Part shown: positions 39,001 through 48,988 of the stretch, one piece after another
Layout of the letters: each line of letters starts with the position of its first letter
Position numbering within the stretch: the first letter of the stretch is position 1
Assembly: GCF_000717875.1 (NCBI RefSeq)
Contig: NZ_JOCT01000034.1
Location: forward strand, 18,325 to 82,324
Length of the DNA: 64,000 nucleotides
From: Streptomyces sp. NRRL S-455
GTDB lineage: Bacteria; Actinomycetota; Actinomycetes; Streptomycetales; Streptomycetaceae
Direction of reading: 5' to 3'
The notes under the pieces: model-generated
Databases searched by the model: none
What the model was told of the DNA's origin: nothing
The model's input: only the letters and a program-made list of their open reading frames with translations
Program-made: the position numbers and the translations under genes

Positions 39001-39978
39001 ACGGGCGGACTGGGCCGCACGGTTCGCGGCGGCGGCGGCCCGGGACGCCGCTGCCGCCGCCCTGCCGGCCGACGACTTGGCCTCCTGGGCCTCCTTGGCC
39101 GCGACCAGGGCCGCTTCCTTGGCCGCTTCGGTGGCCTTCTCGGCCTTGGCCGCCTCCTCCTTGGCGGTTTCGGTCAGCTCCTTCGCCTGCTTCTGCGCCT
39201 TCTCGGCGAGTTCGGCGAGCTGGGTGACCGAGAGCGTCTCCTGATCACGCGCGGCGGCGATCGCCCAGCCGTGGTCCAGGAACTCCTGGACGTCCTCGGC
39301 CGTGCCGTCGAGGGCCTGTCCGGCGAGCTTCTTCACGTTAGGGCCGCTCGACGCGAGCAGCTGGGCGACGCGGACCCGGTTGTCGTCGTCGCGTGCCTTG
39401 TACTGGCCGTCCTGGAGGAACGCGGTCCAGTCGTCGGCGGTGCCGTCCAGCGCCTTGCTGCCCGCTTCCTTCACGCCCGGGCCGCCGAAGGCCATGGCCT
39501 GCGCCACGCGGACGCGCAGGTCCTCGTCGTGGGCCGGGCCGAAGGAACCGTCCAGGAAGGCCCGGAGTTCCTCGGCGCCGCCGCTCAGGGCGGCGTTGGC
39601 CGCCTCACGCACCGCCGGGCCTCCGATCGCCATGACCTGGGCGACCTGCACGCGCAGGTCCTCTTCCCAGACGACCGGCAAGTCCTCGGCCATGAACCTC
39701 TGGATGTCCTCGGGGGACCCGAGCAGGGCTGCCTCCGCAGCCTTCCGTACGCCCGGACCGCCGTACTTCCAGGCTTCGAGAACGTCCACTCTTTCGAACG
39801 GTGGTTCACTGTCGTCGGCCGCGGCGGGACGCAGGTCGGCGCCCAGGACCACTGCCAGGGCCAACAGCGTCGCCACGAAGCCGCGCCACACCGGCGCGGC
39901 TCCCCATCTGACATTCAACGCGTCGCTCCTCATCCCTGCATGACTGACTTCAGCGGGGGCCTCTGACGGCGTCCTCAT
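36019..39978 (-). CDS. Polymorphic toxin: ALF repeats, HINT domain, barnase-like RNase tip
   Basis: 1319 residues. Signal/TM segment (FVATLLALAVVLGADL, about 34-49); four ALF repeats (about 65-245); about 340 residues of Ala-rich coiled coil; four more ALF repeats; another coiled coil; HINT domain (about 1069-1219, FVPGTRVLLGDG to TPVLVHND) that could release the tip; and a 100-residue toxin (1220-1319). The tip has barnase-like ETDRILV and STHYRKIQRF, with candidate catalytic Glu1269, Arg1280 and His1298. The next gene carries barstar. The last 300 bp are visibly lower in GC, as in exchanged toxin tips. The start could be ATG 39933. Confidence 0.82.
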   Translation of the reverse strand: MRTPSEAPAEVSHAGMRSDALNVRWGAAPVWRGFVATLLALAVVLGADLRPAAADDSEPPFERVDVLEAWKYGGPGVRKAAEAALLGSPEDIQRFMAEDLPVVWEEDLRVQVAQVMAIGGPAVREAANAALSGGAEELRAFLDGSFGPAHDEDLRVRVAQAMAFGGPGVKEAGSKALDGTADDWTAFLQDGQYKARDDDNRVRVAQLLASSGPNVKKLAGQALDGTAEDVQEFLDHGWAIAAARDQETLSVTQLAELAEKAQKQAKELTETAKEEAAKAEKATEAAKEAALVAAKEAQEAKSSAGRAAAAASRAAAAANRAAQSARTAVSAAAAANATARVAATAAAQAAYAASRAGNAASAARSAAAATAADAARAHEARKAADKANAAASGARKAADAADQAGIAADNAAKAASAAASAGVNAAAAAAAAADAGHWAGEAGAKSDEAAAAAARAKRLADQATRAANAAQVNANQAAKAARQSRDAANDAAAHATAAATAANLAADNASEAVDAAKEATAAANGATGAADNALKAAEQASAVVELARKADAERLAQQRDEEVLAAEEARRAHEARKATAAYEIGHRQQLTAATQKLITEAAAASDPAVTAAKGRQAAVNLLSSGGNWVRDAAETALSGTDEDVAEFVRARLTVALEQDDRASVAHIAATTTVPAQQQAALEALDQPIDRVREFLRTRAYPGKEDDDRVAVARIAAQGGPGVKAAASKALDGTAADVAHFLETGQHQAREDDDRVAVTQALAAGGPEVQAAAQAALSGPPSGLRSFLDVGVHKARQRDANAAAHIAEVSVLLKAAYKSAHLAHKDAAEAQKVAAEARKDAAKAVEWADRAKKSAAQADTYAKEADKSADQAQKSADQAAESARTARNAAAAARQDARSAARSAERAQHSAAVAGDYAYQAGLASYQAGLAEEAAGKDAAAAAKAETEAMKTAADKLVAELKAQIKQEAQEASKPLSDDELRRTLEKRLVSVRHSLMSEGDLKPGETLLVCGADGGGGMGCITSTYLDRLIAWFVGAEEIEKCLTTKSVRCLDDLALGALKLKLLKKLPCQKSSFVPGTRVLLGDGRTKAIEDVRVGDRVLATDPDSGRTRVEPVEATITSRGEKKLVRVTVPAHGPGPSATVTATDKHRFWTEGATGAWREAARLDAGTALRTSAGARVPVTSVNSWAVKDQRVHNLTIADIPTYYVVAGSTPVLVHNDRCPNGRLSDALPDGMSNNIAAAYDLYKQGMLVSHDVYKGIEHPKWKGALEYRVPGGKETDRILVMKKNGIEIIGWTSTHYRKIQRFTAPHFPDWGWRKKR

Positions 39979-40181
39979 CGACGACCGGGAGCAAGGCGTG
40001 GGCGGTGGTCGCGGCGAACTGGGCGAGTCTGATCGGTCATCGCGCGTTCCAGGCGATTGCCGCCGCGCGGTCTCAGTTACCTGCCCGTGGACGGCCTGCC
40101 GCGCTCCCCCTTGTGCGCGTCCCCCGCTCTTCCCCCGGCCGGGAGGTCACCCCGGCACCTTCTGATCTTTACCTACGACTT

Positions 40182-40799
40182 ATGACCTTCACAGTAGGTT
40201 CATGGACACCTTTGGCCAAAGCTTTGACTGATTTCGATCGGTGGCCCTCTGTGCACTCCGCGGACCATCTCCGAGAGCTCCTGCGCGAGTTGGACGACCC
40301 CGACCCCGAACACCGGGAGATGCCGCGGGATTACGACGTTCCGGCCGCCCGGCAGCGCTTTCGGCAGTTCGCCGACGCCGCGGAGCGGCGGTTCGGGCCG
40401 TCCGTGTCGGCCGGCATGGGACAGGACTCGAGCTTCCTCGGTGTCGTCTCGGTCCCTGGTGAGGCCACGGGGACGGGCCGGCCCCTGCAGATGGCGATCA
40501 GCAATTTCGGCCCCTTCGTCACCGCGGGAACGGGGAGGCGATGGGGTCTGCCCGGCTGCGAGGAAGGCCTGGGCGACGAGTTCGTGACCTGGCTCGACGA
40601 GCTGTGTGCGGAACTCGGCTGCATCTACGTGCCCATCGAACTGCTCATGGAGCCGTACGACGGACCGACTCCCCTGGGAGACGACGAGGCCGGCGAGGCG
40701 ATTCTGGCGGCATTGGCGGCCGCGTCCGCAGACGAGGAGGAAGAAGAGGAAGACGATCTTCCGCCAGCCTGGTTCGACCGCTACTTCCAGTACATGTGA
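40182..40799 (+). CDS. Hypothetical acidic protein
   Basis: 205 residues: VGSWTPLAKALTDFDRWPSV, FGPSVSAGMGQDSSFLGVVSV, ISNFGPFVTAGTGRRWGLPG, ELGCIYVPIELLMEPYDG, and a Glu-rich tail (EEEEEEDDLPP). No family is recognised; the shape resembles small cytosolic proteins found near toxin loci. ATG 40182 follows an AT-rich promoter-like stretch (TTTACCTACGACTT) with no Shine-Dalgarno. It is divergent from the toxin gene and convergent with the cholesterol oxidase gene. Confidence 0.6.
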   Translation: MTFTVGSWTPLAKALTDFDRWPSVHSADHLRELLRELDDPDPEHREMPRDYDVPAARQRFRQFADAAERRFGPSVSAGMGQDSSFLGVVSVPGEATGTGRPLQMAISNFGPFVTAGTGRRWGLPGCEEGLGDEFVTWLDELCAELGCIYVPIELLMEPYDGPTPLGDDEAGEAILAALAAASADEEEEEEDDLPPAWFDRYFQYM

Positions 40800-40817
40800 G
40801 GCGTGGCCGGGCCACCC

Positions 40818-43659
<2,842 letters not shown>

Positions 43660-43777
43660 GCCTCCGACCCTATCGAACAGCCCCTCTCGGCCGTTCGCCC
43701 CGGCACTTGTGGCACGCTCACAGCTGTCGGGGACATCATGAGCCCCTGAATACGGCACATGGACGGGCGGGGATCAG

Positions 43778-45013
43778 GTGAGGGCGACGGGCGCGAGGTG
43801 GTCCCCGGCATGGCTGCTGGTGACGTGGTGCCTCACAAGGCTGGTGCTGCTGCTGTTCGTGCTGAAGGTGTACGTGTTCCCGGGCCCGGACGTCACGAGC
43901 GACGTGTCCGTGATCTACCAGGGCTGGTATGACGTCCTGCGCACCGGAACGTTTCCCCGGGGCGACGTCACCTGGCAGTACCCGCCCGCCGCCGCGCTGG
44001 CGATCCTCTCCCCCGGCCTGCTGCCCTTCCTGGACTACGCGACGGCGTTCTACGCCCTGGTCTGCGTCACCGACCTGGCGGTGCTGGCGCTGCTGACGTA
44101 CGCGGGTCGGCGCCCCGGCCGGTCGCTGCGCGGCGCCTGGGTGTGGGTGGCGGGCGTACCGCTGATCGGGCCGACGGTGTACGCGCGCTACGACGTGATG
44201 GTCACGGCCGTGGCGGTGGCCGCGCTGCTCGCGGGCGCCCGGCACCCGAGGGCGATGGGGGCCCTGGCCGCGTTCGGGGCGCTGCTGAAGGTCTGGCCGG
44301 TCATGCTCCTGCTCGCCGCCCGCCGACGCGCCACCTGGGTGTCGGGGCTGGCGACCGGCATCGCGGTCACGGGCGCGCTGGCCCTGGCCATGCCGGGCGG
44401 CTTCGCCTTCCTCACCGCCCAGCGCGACCGGGGCACCGAGGTGGAGTCGCTGGGCGCGCTGGTCTTCCACGTCGCCCGGCACTTCGGCTGGGAGGGCACC
44501 GTGCTGCTGAACTACGGCTCGATCGAGTTCCTCGGGCCGTACGTCAGCGCGGTGAGCACCGGCGCGCTCTTCCTGACGGGAGCGGCCTTCGCCTGGCTGG
44601 TGCTGTGGCGTCTGCTGGCGAGGCGGTTCGAGGAGCACACGGTCGCCGACGCGGCCTTCGTGGCGGTGCTGATGTTCACCACGACGAGCCGGGTGATCAG
44701 CCCGCAGTACATGGTGTGGCTGGTCGGTCTCGCGGCGGTGTGCCTGTACTTCCCGGCGAGCCGTATGCGGACCCCGGTCGTCCTGGTCCTGGTCGCCTGC
44801 CTGGTGACGGTCCTGGAGTTCCCGCTCTACTTCGCCAACGTGGTGGCCAGCGACGGCCTCGGCCTCACGCTCCTGTTCCTCCGCAACGGCCTCCTGGTCG
44901 CCGCCGCCCTCCTCGCGGCCCGCGCCCTGTGGCGCGCGACGGTACCGCGCACCGCACCGGCGCCGATGCCCGCTCATCCCGCCCGCACCGACGAGACGCC
45001 GGTCACCTCCTGA
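43778..45013 (+). CDS. GT87 polyprenol-phosphate-mannose mannosyltransferase-like membrane protein
   Basis: 411 residues with about ten membrane helices. N-terminal VTWCLTRLVLLLFVLKVYVF, first loop SDVSVIYQGWYDVLRTGTFPRGDVTWQYPPAA with the conserved acidic/Tyr-Pro-Pro motif of DUF2029/GT87, then TVYARYDVMVTAVAVAALL and SRVISPQYMVWLVGLAAV. It probably mannosylates lipoglycans or PIMs using polyprenyl-phosphomannose; Rv2181 is the positional counterpart. GTG 43778, with GGGGA close upstream. Confidence 0.85.
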   Translation: MRATGARWSPAWLLVTWCLTRLVLLLFVLKVYVFPGPDVTSDVSVIYQGWYDVLRTGTFPRGDVTWQYPPAAALAILSPGLLPFLDYATAFYALVCVTDLAVLALLTYAGRRPGRSLRGAWVWVAGVPLIGPTVYARYDVMVTAVAVAALLAGARHPRAMGALAAFGALLKVWPVMLLLAARRRATWVSGLATGIAVTGALALAMPGGFAFLTAQRDRGTEVESLGALVFHVARHFGWEGTVLLNYGSIEFLGPYVSAVSTGALFLTGAAFAWLVLWRLLARRFEEHTVADAAFVAVLMFTTTSRVISPQYMVWLVGLAAVCLYFPASRMRTPVVLVLVACLVTVLEFPLYFANVVASDGLGLTLLFLRNGLLVAAALLAARALWRATVPRTAPAPMPAHPARTDETPVTS

Positions 45014-45130
45014 ACCGGGCCATCGCGCCGGAACCGCACACCCGCCAGCCCGCACTGCACCGCGGTCGCGAGCGCCATCGCGAGGCACACGCCGGGCAGT
45101 CCCAGGCCGGTCAGGCCGTAGGCGAGCACC
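44974..45130 (-). pseudogene. Possible remnant of a MATE/flippase C-terminus
   Basis: Minus-strand reading from about 45130 to 44974 gives LAYGLTGLGLPGVCLAMALATA and then RFRRDGPVQEVTGVSSVRAG, resembling the last helix and tail of MATE-type transporters. Upstream sequence lacks the other helices. It overlaps the 3' end of the GT87 gene. It could be chance hydrophobicity antisense to coding DNA. Confidence 0.3.
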
Positions 45131-45265
45131 GGTCCGCGCCGAGGAGACGGACGACCTGTTCCGCCAGGGCATGCGCCTGGGCCACGGGCGAGGCGGAGCG
45201 AGCCTGCCGACGGGAGGCGATCGCGCTGCCGGCCGGCCGGACTGATCCCGTCCGTCCCGGCACGG

Positions 45266-46450
45266 TCAGCCGAACTGCTCCCGCAGATACTCCCGCCACA
45301 ACCCGGTGAACTCCTCCGGGGTCGTCCCGAGCACTTCCCGCATCGCCTCCTCCACCGCCCCCTCCCGCTTCCGGTGCTCCCCGACCGCGCGGTAGAAGTC
45401 GGCCAGCCGGGCATCGCCCCAGCGGTCGGCGATCAGCCGGCAGGCCGTCCAGCCGCTCTCGTAGGCGTGGGCCAGGCGGCTCGCGTCGCCGGTGAAGCCG
45501 AAGTCCTTGTCGTCGGGGAGTCCGGTCGGGGCCTGGCCCCGGGTCACGGCGCGGGCCAGCTCGGGCGCGGCCTCGCGCGGGGTGCGGTCGGTGGTCCGGT
45601 AGCCGACCCAGTCGGCGTAGCCCTCGGACAGCCAGAGGGGGGTGGCGGCGGTGGTGTTCCGGCGGGTGGCGACGTGTGTCGTCTCGTGGGTGACGACCAC
45701 CTGTTCGCCGGGGCCGCCGAGGAGGGAGAAGGCGTCCGGGTTGACGATGACGCGGTCCGCCGGTGCCCGGGCCGGTGCGCCCGTCTCGCCGGTGGTGACC
45801 GCCGCGATCCCCCGGTAGGAGGAGGCGGGCGAACCGAGCAGTCCGGCCATCCCCTCCAGCGACTTCGGCACGAGGACGACGACCTGCCGGCCCCAGTCCG
45901 TGCCCCACGCCCGCGACACGGCGGGCACCGCGCGGTCGGCCAGCTCCGCGTAGTCCCGTAGTGACCGGCCGGACTGCCCGACGCCGAGAACGAGACTGTG
46001 GTCGCCTCGGACGACCCGCACCGCGCCCTGGTCCCACAGTTGCTGCGCGGACTTCTTCGCGGGCCGGTCGGTGTCGACGGACCACCGTCCGTCGGCGTCA
46101 CGGCTCAGTCGCAGGGTCCGGCCGACGGTCACCGGGGCCCGGTCGTACCCGGCGAGCCGGTAGCGCAGTTCGGCGTCGGCGGTGGCCGTGCCGCCGGTGC
46201 GGCGCAGTCCGGTCACGCGGTACGACCAGTCGGCCAGGGGCACATGGTGCAGCCGGGCGAGATCCGGCGCCGTGCCGGTCCGCGCGTAGGCCCGCTCGTC
46301 GTGGTCGAGGACGGCGGCGGCCCGGCGGTCGAGGAGCCGCTGGACGTCGGCGACGGCGGGGTCCGCGGCGGAGCGGCCGCCGCATCCCGTCAGGACGACG
46401 AGCAGCAGTACGAGCGCCACTACCGGGGATCCCGACCTTCGACCAGCCAC
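45266..46450 (-). CDS. Zinc metallopeptidase lipoprotein
   Basis: 394 residues. Lipobox LTGC (Cys23) after a hydrophobic signal; N-terminal accessory domain (about 30-140); gluzincin-type site VTHETTHVAT (His255, Glu256, His259) with a third ligand in LSEGYADW (Glu276). Tethered outside the membrane. Substrate unknown. TACGAT lies 7 nt before the GTG at 46450, again suggesting a leaderless message. It lies between the GT87 and NlpC/P60 genes. Confidence 0.82.
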   Translation of the reverse strand: MAGRRSGSPVVALVLLLVVLTGCGGRSAADPAVADVQRLLDRRAAAVLDHDERAYARTGTAPDLARLHHVPLADWSYRVTGLRRTGGTATADAELRYRLAGYDRAPVTVGRTLRLSRDADGRWSVDTDRPAKKSAQQLWDQGAVRVVRGDHSLVLGVGQSGRSLRDYAELADRAVPAVSRAWGTDWGRQVVVLVPKSLEGMAGLLGSPASSYRGIAAVTTGETGAPARAPADRVIVNPDAFSLLGGPGEQVVVTHETTHVATRRNTTAATPLWLSEGYADWVGYRTTDRTPREAAPELARAVTRGQAPTGLPDDKDFGFTGDASRLAHAYESGWTACRLIADRWGDARLADFYRAVGEHRKREGAVEEAMREVLGTTPEEFTGLWREYLREQFG

Positions 46451-46483
46451 CTGCCCGATCGTACGGGCGCCGGGCCGCGCCGG

Positions 46484-47497
46484 TCAGACCCTGGTGACCG
46501 ACGAGATGGGCATCATCCCGACCGGGTCGTAGCGCACGGGCGCGCCGGGGTAGGGCGCGTGGATGACCTGGCCGTCGCCCATGTACATCCCGACGTGGCT
46601 CGCGTCGCCCCGGTAGATCACCAGGTCCCCGGGGCGCGCCTCGGACAGCGGCACCTGCCTCCCGGCGTACCGCTGGGCCTGCGAGGTGCGCGGCAGAGCC
46701 ACCCCGGCCTGCGCGTACGACCACTGCATCAGGCCCGAACAGTCGAAGCCGGAGGGGCCGTTGGCGCCCCAGACGTAGGGCCTGCCGAGCGCGGCACGGG
46801 CGGCGGCGACGGCGGCGGCACCACGCCCCGAGGCGGCGGTGGCGGCCCCGGGCCAGGGCATGCCGTCACGGCCGGATCGGGAGGCGCGGTCGTAGGCGGC
46901 GCGCTCGTTCGCCGGCAGGGAGTTGAGCAGCCGCCGGGCAGCGGACAGCTTCCGCTCGACGGTCTTCTTGTGGGACCGGACCGCCTTGCGGCTCTTCTCC
47001 AGGTCACGCAGCTTCCCGGCGGCCTCCTCGCGGTCGTGGGCGAGTTCGCGCAGGGCCTCCTGGAGTTCCTCCAGCAGGCCGGCCTGGTGGGCGGTGAGCC
47101 GGTCGAGCCGGGAGGCCCTGTCGAGGTACTCCTCGGGGTCGTCGGAGAACAGCAGGGCGAGGGACGGGTCGAGGCCGCCCGACCGGTACTGGGCGCCGGC
47201 CAGCGAACCGAGCGACTCCCGCATGGAGTTGACGCGCTGCTGCTGTCGGGCGACCCGGTCCCGGGCGGCGCCGGCCTCGGCGCGCAGCGCGTCGGCGCGC
47301 TCGTCGGCCTTGTTGTAGGCCTCGGTGGCCTTCTCGGCCTGCTCGTAGAGGCGGTCCACCTCGGCGCGGGTGTCGTCGTACGGAACGGCAGCGGCCGGTA
47401 CCGCGGCCAGGGCGGTGGCCGCGACGGACAGGATGCTGACCGCGGCACCGGTGCCCCGGTCGAGCCCGGACGGTGCAAGGCGGCGATGTGACCCCAC
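46484..47497 (-). CDS. Secreted NlpC/P60 peptidoglycan hydrolase (1)
   Basis: 337 residues: signal peptide (SILSVAATALAAVPAAAVP), a coiled coil (about 40-205) with the YRSGGLDPSLALLFSDDPEEYLD block typical of RipA-like proteins, then NlpC/P60 with catalytic Cys in FDCSGLMQWSY, His in SHVGMYMGDG, and a third residue in VIHAP. Cleaves D-Glu-DAP links in the wall. GTG 47497 with GGAGA about 10 nt upstream. It is paralogous to the next gene upstream; Rv2190c is in the same context. Confidence 0.9.
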   Translation of the reverse strand: MGSHRRLAPSGLDRGTGAAVSILSVAATALAAVPAAAVPYDDTRAEVDRLYEQAEKATEAYNKADERADALRAEAGAARDRVARQQQRVNSMRESLGSLAGAQYRSGGLDPSLALLFSDDPEEYLDRASRLDRLTAHQAGLLEELQEALRELAHDREEAAGKLRDLEKSRKAVRSHKKTVERKLSAARRLLNSLPANERAAYDRASRSGRDGMPWPGAATAASGRGAAAVAAARAALGRPYVWGANGPSGFDCSGLMQWSYAQAGVALPRTSQAQRYAGRQVPLSEARPGDLVIYRGDASHVGMYMGDGQVIHAPYPGAPVRYDPVGMMPISSVTRV

Positions 47498-47596
47498 GGG
47501 AAGCCGCTCTCCTTCCGCTGGCGGATGAGGAAACGCGGCAGACAGTAGCCCCGTGGCAGGGGACCGCCAACGACCATCCGTGGGTGCGCGGCACGA

Positions 47597-47630
47597 CGCC
47601 CCGCCACTGACGCAGGTCACTGGCGGGGCG
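47597..47630. terminator. Hairpin between the two NlpC/P60 genes
   Basis: CGCCCCGCCA-N14-TGGCGGGGCG, a 10-bp perfect stem about 70 nt past the stop of the upstream NlpC/P60 gene (47700). It probably ends that transcript before the second paralogue. Confidence 0.65.
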
Positions 47631-47699
47631 CGGGCTCAGTCGAGGCTTCCGGGATTCCCCCGATCGGCGGACACGGTGTCCTGATCTTGGGGGGCTTGG

Positions 47700-48740
47700 T
47701 CAGACGCGGACGCCGAACATGAAGGGGCCGCCGATGGTGTCCATCGACTCGTAGCGGACGACGGTGCCGGTGCGCGGGGCGTGGATGATCTGCCCGTTGC
47801 CGGCGTAGAGGCCCACGTGGTGCAGGTCGTCGAAGAAGAAGACCAGGTCGCCGACCTTGAGCTGGCTGACCGAGTAGATCTTGGTGCCGGCCCCGGTCTG
47901 GGCCTCGGAGGTGCGCGGGATCTGCACGCCGGCCGCGGCGTACGCCCGGGAGGTGAGGCCGGAGCAGTCGTAGGAGCTCATGCCGGTGGCGCCGTAGACG
48001 TAGGGCTTGCCGAGCTGGCTCTGCGCGAAGGCGAAGGCGGCGGCGGCCCGGCCGGAGCCCGGCGGGACGTTGGCGGTGAGGGCGTCGCGCGCGCTGTCGC
48101 GGCTGGCGCGCTCCTGCTCCTCCTTGAGCTGCTGCTTCTCGGCGGCGGTGAGGCTGTTGAGCAGCTTCTGCGCGGAGGCGAGCTTGCCCTGGACTTCCTT
48201 CTTCTTGTTGCCGAGTTCGGTGCGGGTGGAGGCGAGGTCCTTGAGCTTCTCGGAGGCCTCGGCGCGGTCCTGGGCGAGTTCGCGCTGCTTCTCCTGGACC
48301 TTCTTCAGCGCCTCGACCTGCTGGCTGCTCAACTGGTCGAGCGTGGAGGCCTTGTCGAGGTAGCTGTCCGGGTCCGAGGAGAGGAAGAGCTGGACCGACG
48401 GGTCGATGGAGCCGGTGCGGTACTGCGACGCGGCCGCGAGGCCCAGGCTGTCGCGCAGCTCGTTGAGCTCCTCCTGGCCGCGGGCGACGTTGTCCTGGAT
48501 GGTGGAGATCTCCTTCTGGAGCTTCTCCTGCTTCTCCTTGGCCCCGTTGTACTTCTCGGTGGCCTGCTCCGCCTCCTCGTAGAGCTTGTCGACCTTGGCC
48601 TTGACCTCGTCCTTGCTCGGCTTCTCGCTGGGCGCGGCGTTGGCGGCTTGCGAGCTGAAGGCGACGGCGGCCGCGGCGGCGGTGGTCAACACGGTCACAC
48701 GTGCGCGGCTCGGCTGCTTGGGACGACGGTGGGACGCCAC
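47700..48740 (-). CDS. Secreted NlpC/P60 peptidoglycan hydrolase (2)
   Basis: 346 residues: signal peptide (VTVLTTAAAAAVAFSSQAAN), long coiled coil (about 40-220) including the YRTGSIDPSVQLFLSSDPDSYLD block shared with its neighbour, then NlpC/P60 with Cys in YDCSGLTSRAY, His in HHVGLYAGNG, and IIHAP. Endopeptidase of the cell wall; the coiled coil may autoinhibit it. GTG 48740 (MASHRRPKQPS) is favoured, with AAGGAG 10 nt away; TTG 48749 is too close to that site. Confidence 0.9.
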   Translation of the reverse strand: MASHRRPKQPSRARVTVLTTAAAAAVAFSSQAANAAPSEKPSKDEVKAKVDKLYEEAEQATEKYNGAKEKQEKLQKEISTIQDNVARGQEELNELRDSLGLAAASQYRTGSIDPSVQLFLSSDPDSYLDKASTLDQLSSQQVEALKKVQEKQRELAQDRAEASEKLKDLASTRTELGNKKKEVQGKLASAQKLLNSLTAAEKQQLKEEQERASRDSARDALTANVPPGSGRAAAAFAFAQSQLGKPYVYGATGMSSYDCSGLTSRAYAAAGVQIPRTSEAQTGAGTKIYSVSQLKVGDLVFFFDDLHHVGLYAGNGQIIHAPRTGTVVRYESMDTIGGPFMFGVRV

Positions 48741-48764
48741 GGGTGACAAGCTCCTTCGGGGGCC

Positions 48765-48803
48765 CTCCGCCGTCGCTCCCAGTGAGCGATCACCCGAGCG
48801 GAG
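48765..48803 (-). promoter_or_regulatory. Nested hairpin in the leader of the NlpC/P60 gene (2)
   Basis: CTCCGC/GCGGAG outer stem with an inner TCGCTC-type/GAGCGA stem, just upstream of the AAGGAG site. It may affect translation or mRNA decay. I could not match it to the c-di-AMP (ydaO) riboswitch or another known class. Confidence 0.4.
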
Positions 48804-48988
48804 GTTCGCGGCCTGACCCTAGTGACCTTCCTGTGATCAGTTCAAATCCTCAGATGAAAAATCACGTCACGGTAGGCGAACTTTTCCCCTGGACTCACAG
48901 GCAGTGAGACCCACTTGACTCAACGTGGCGCACAGGTCTCATCAATTCGGGCATCAAGCACGGACGTTACGTCTCGCCCGTACCGCCG

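Noticed and set aside
37255..39966. Long plus-strand open frame opposite the toxin gene
   Set aside because: Gly/Arg/Leu-rich artefact of the Ala-rich repeats on the other strand; no signals for translation.
48804..48960. c-di-AMP (ydaO) riboswitch in front of the NlpC/P60 gene
   Set aside because: Known to precede streptomycete wall-hydrolase genes, but the conserved blocks could not be found; only a generic hairpin is seen.
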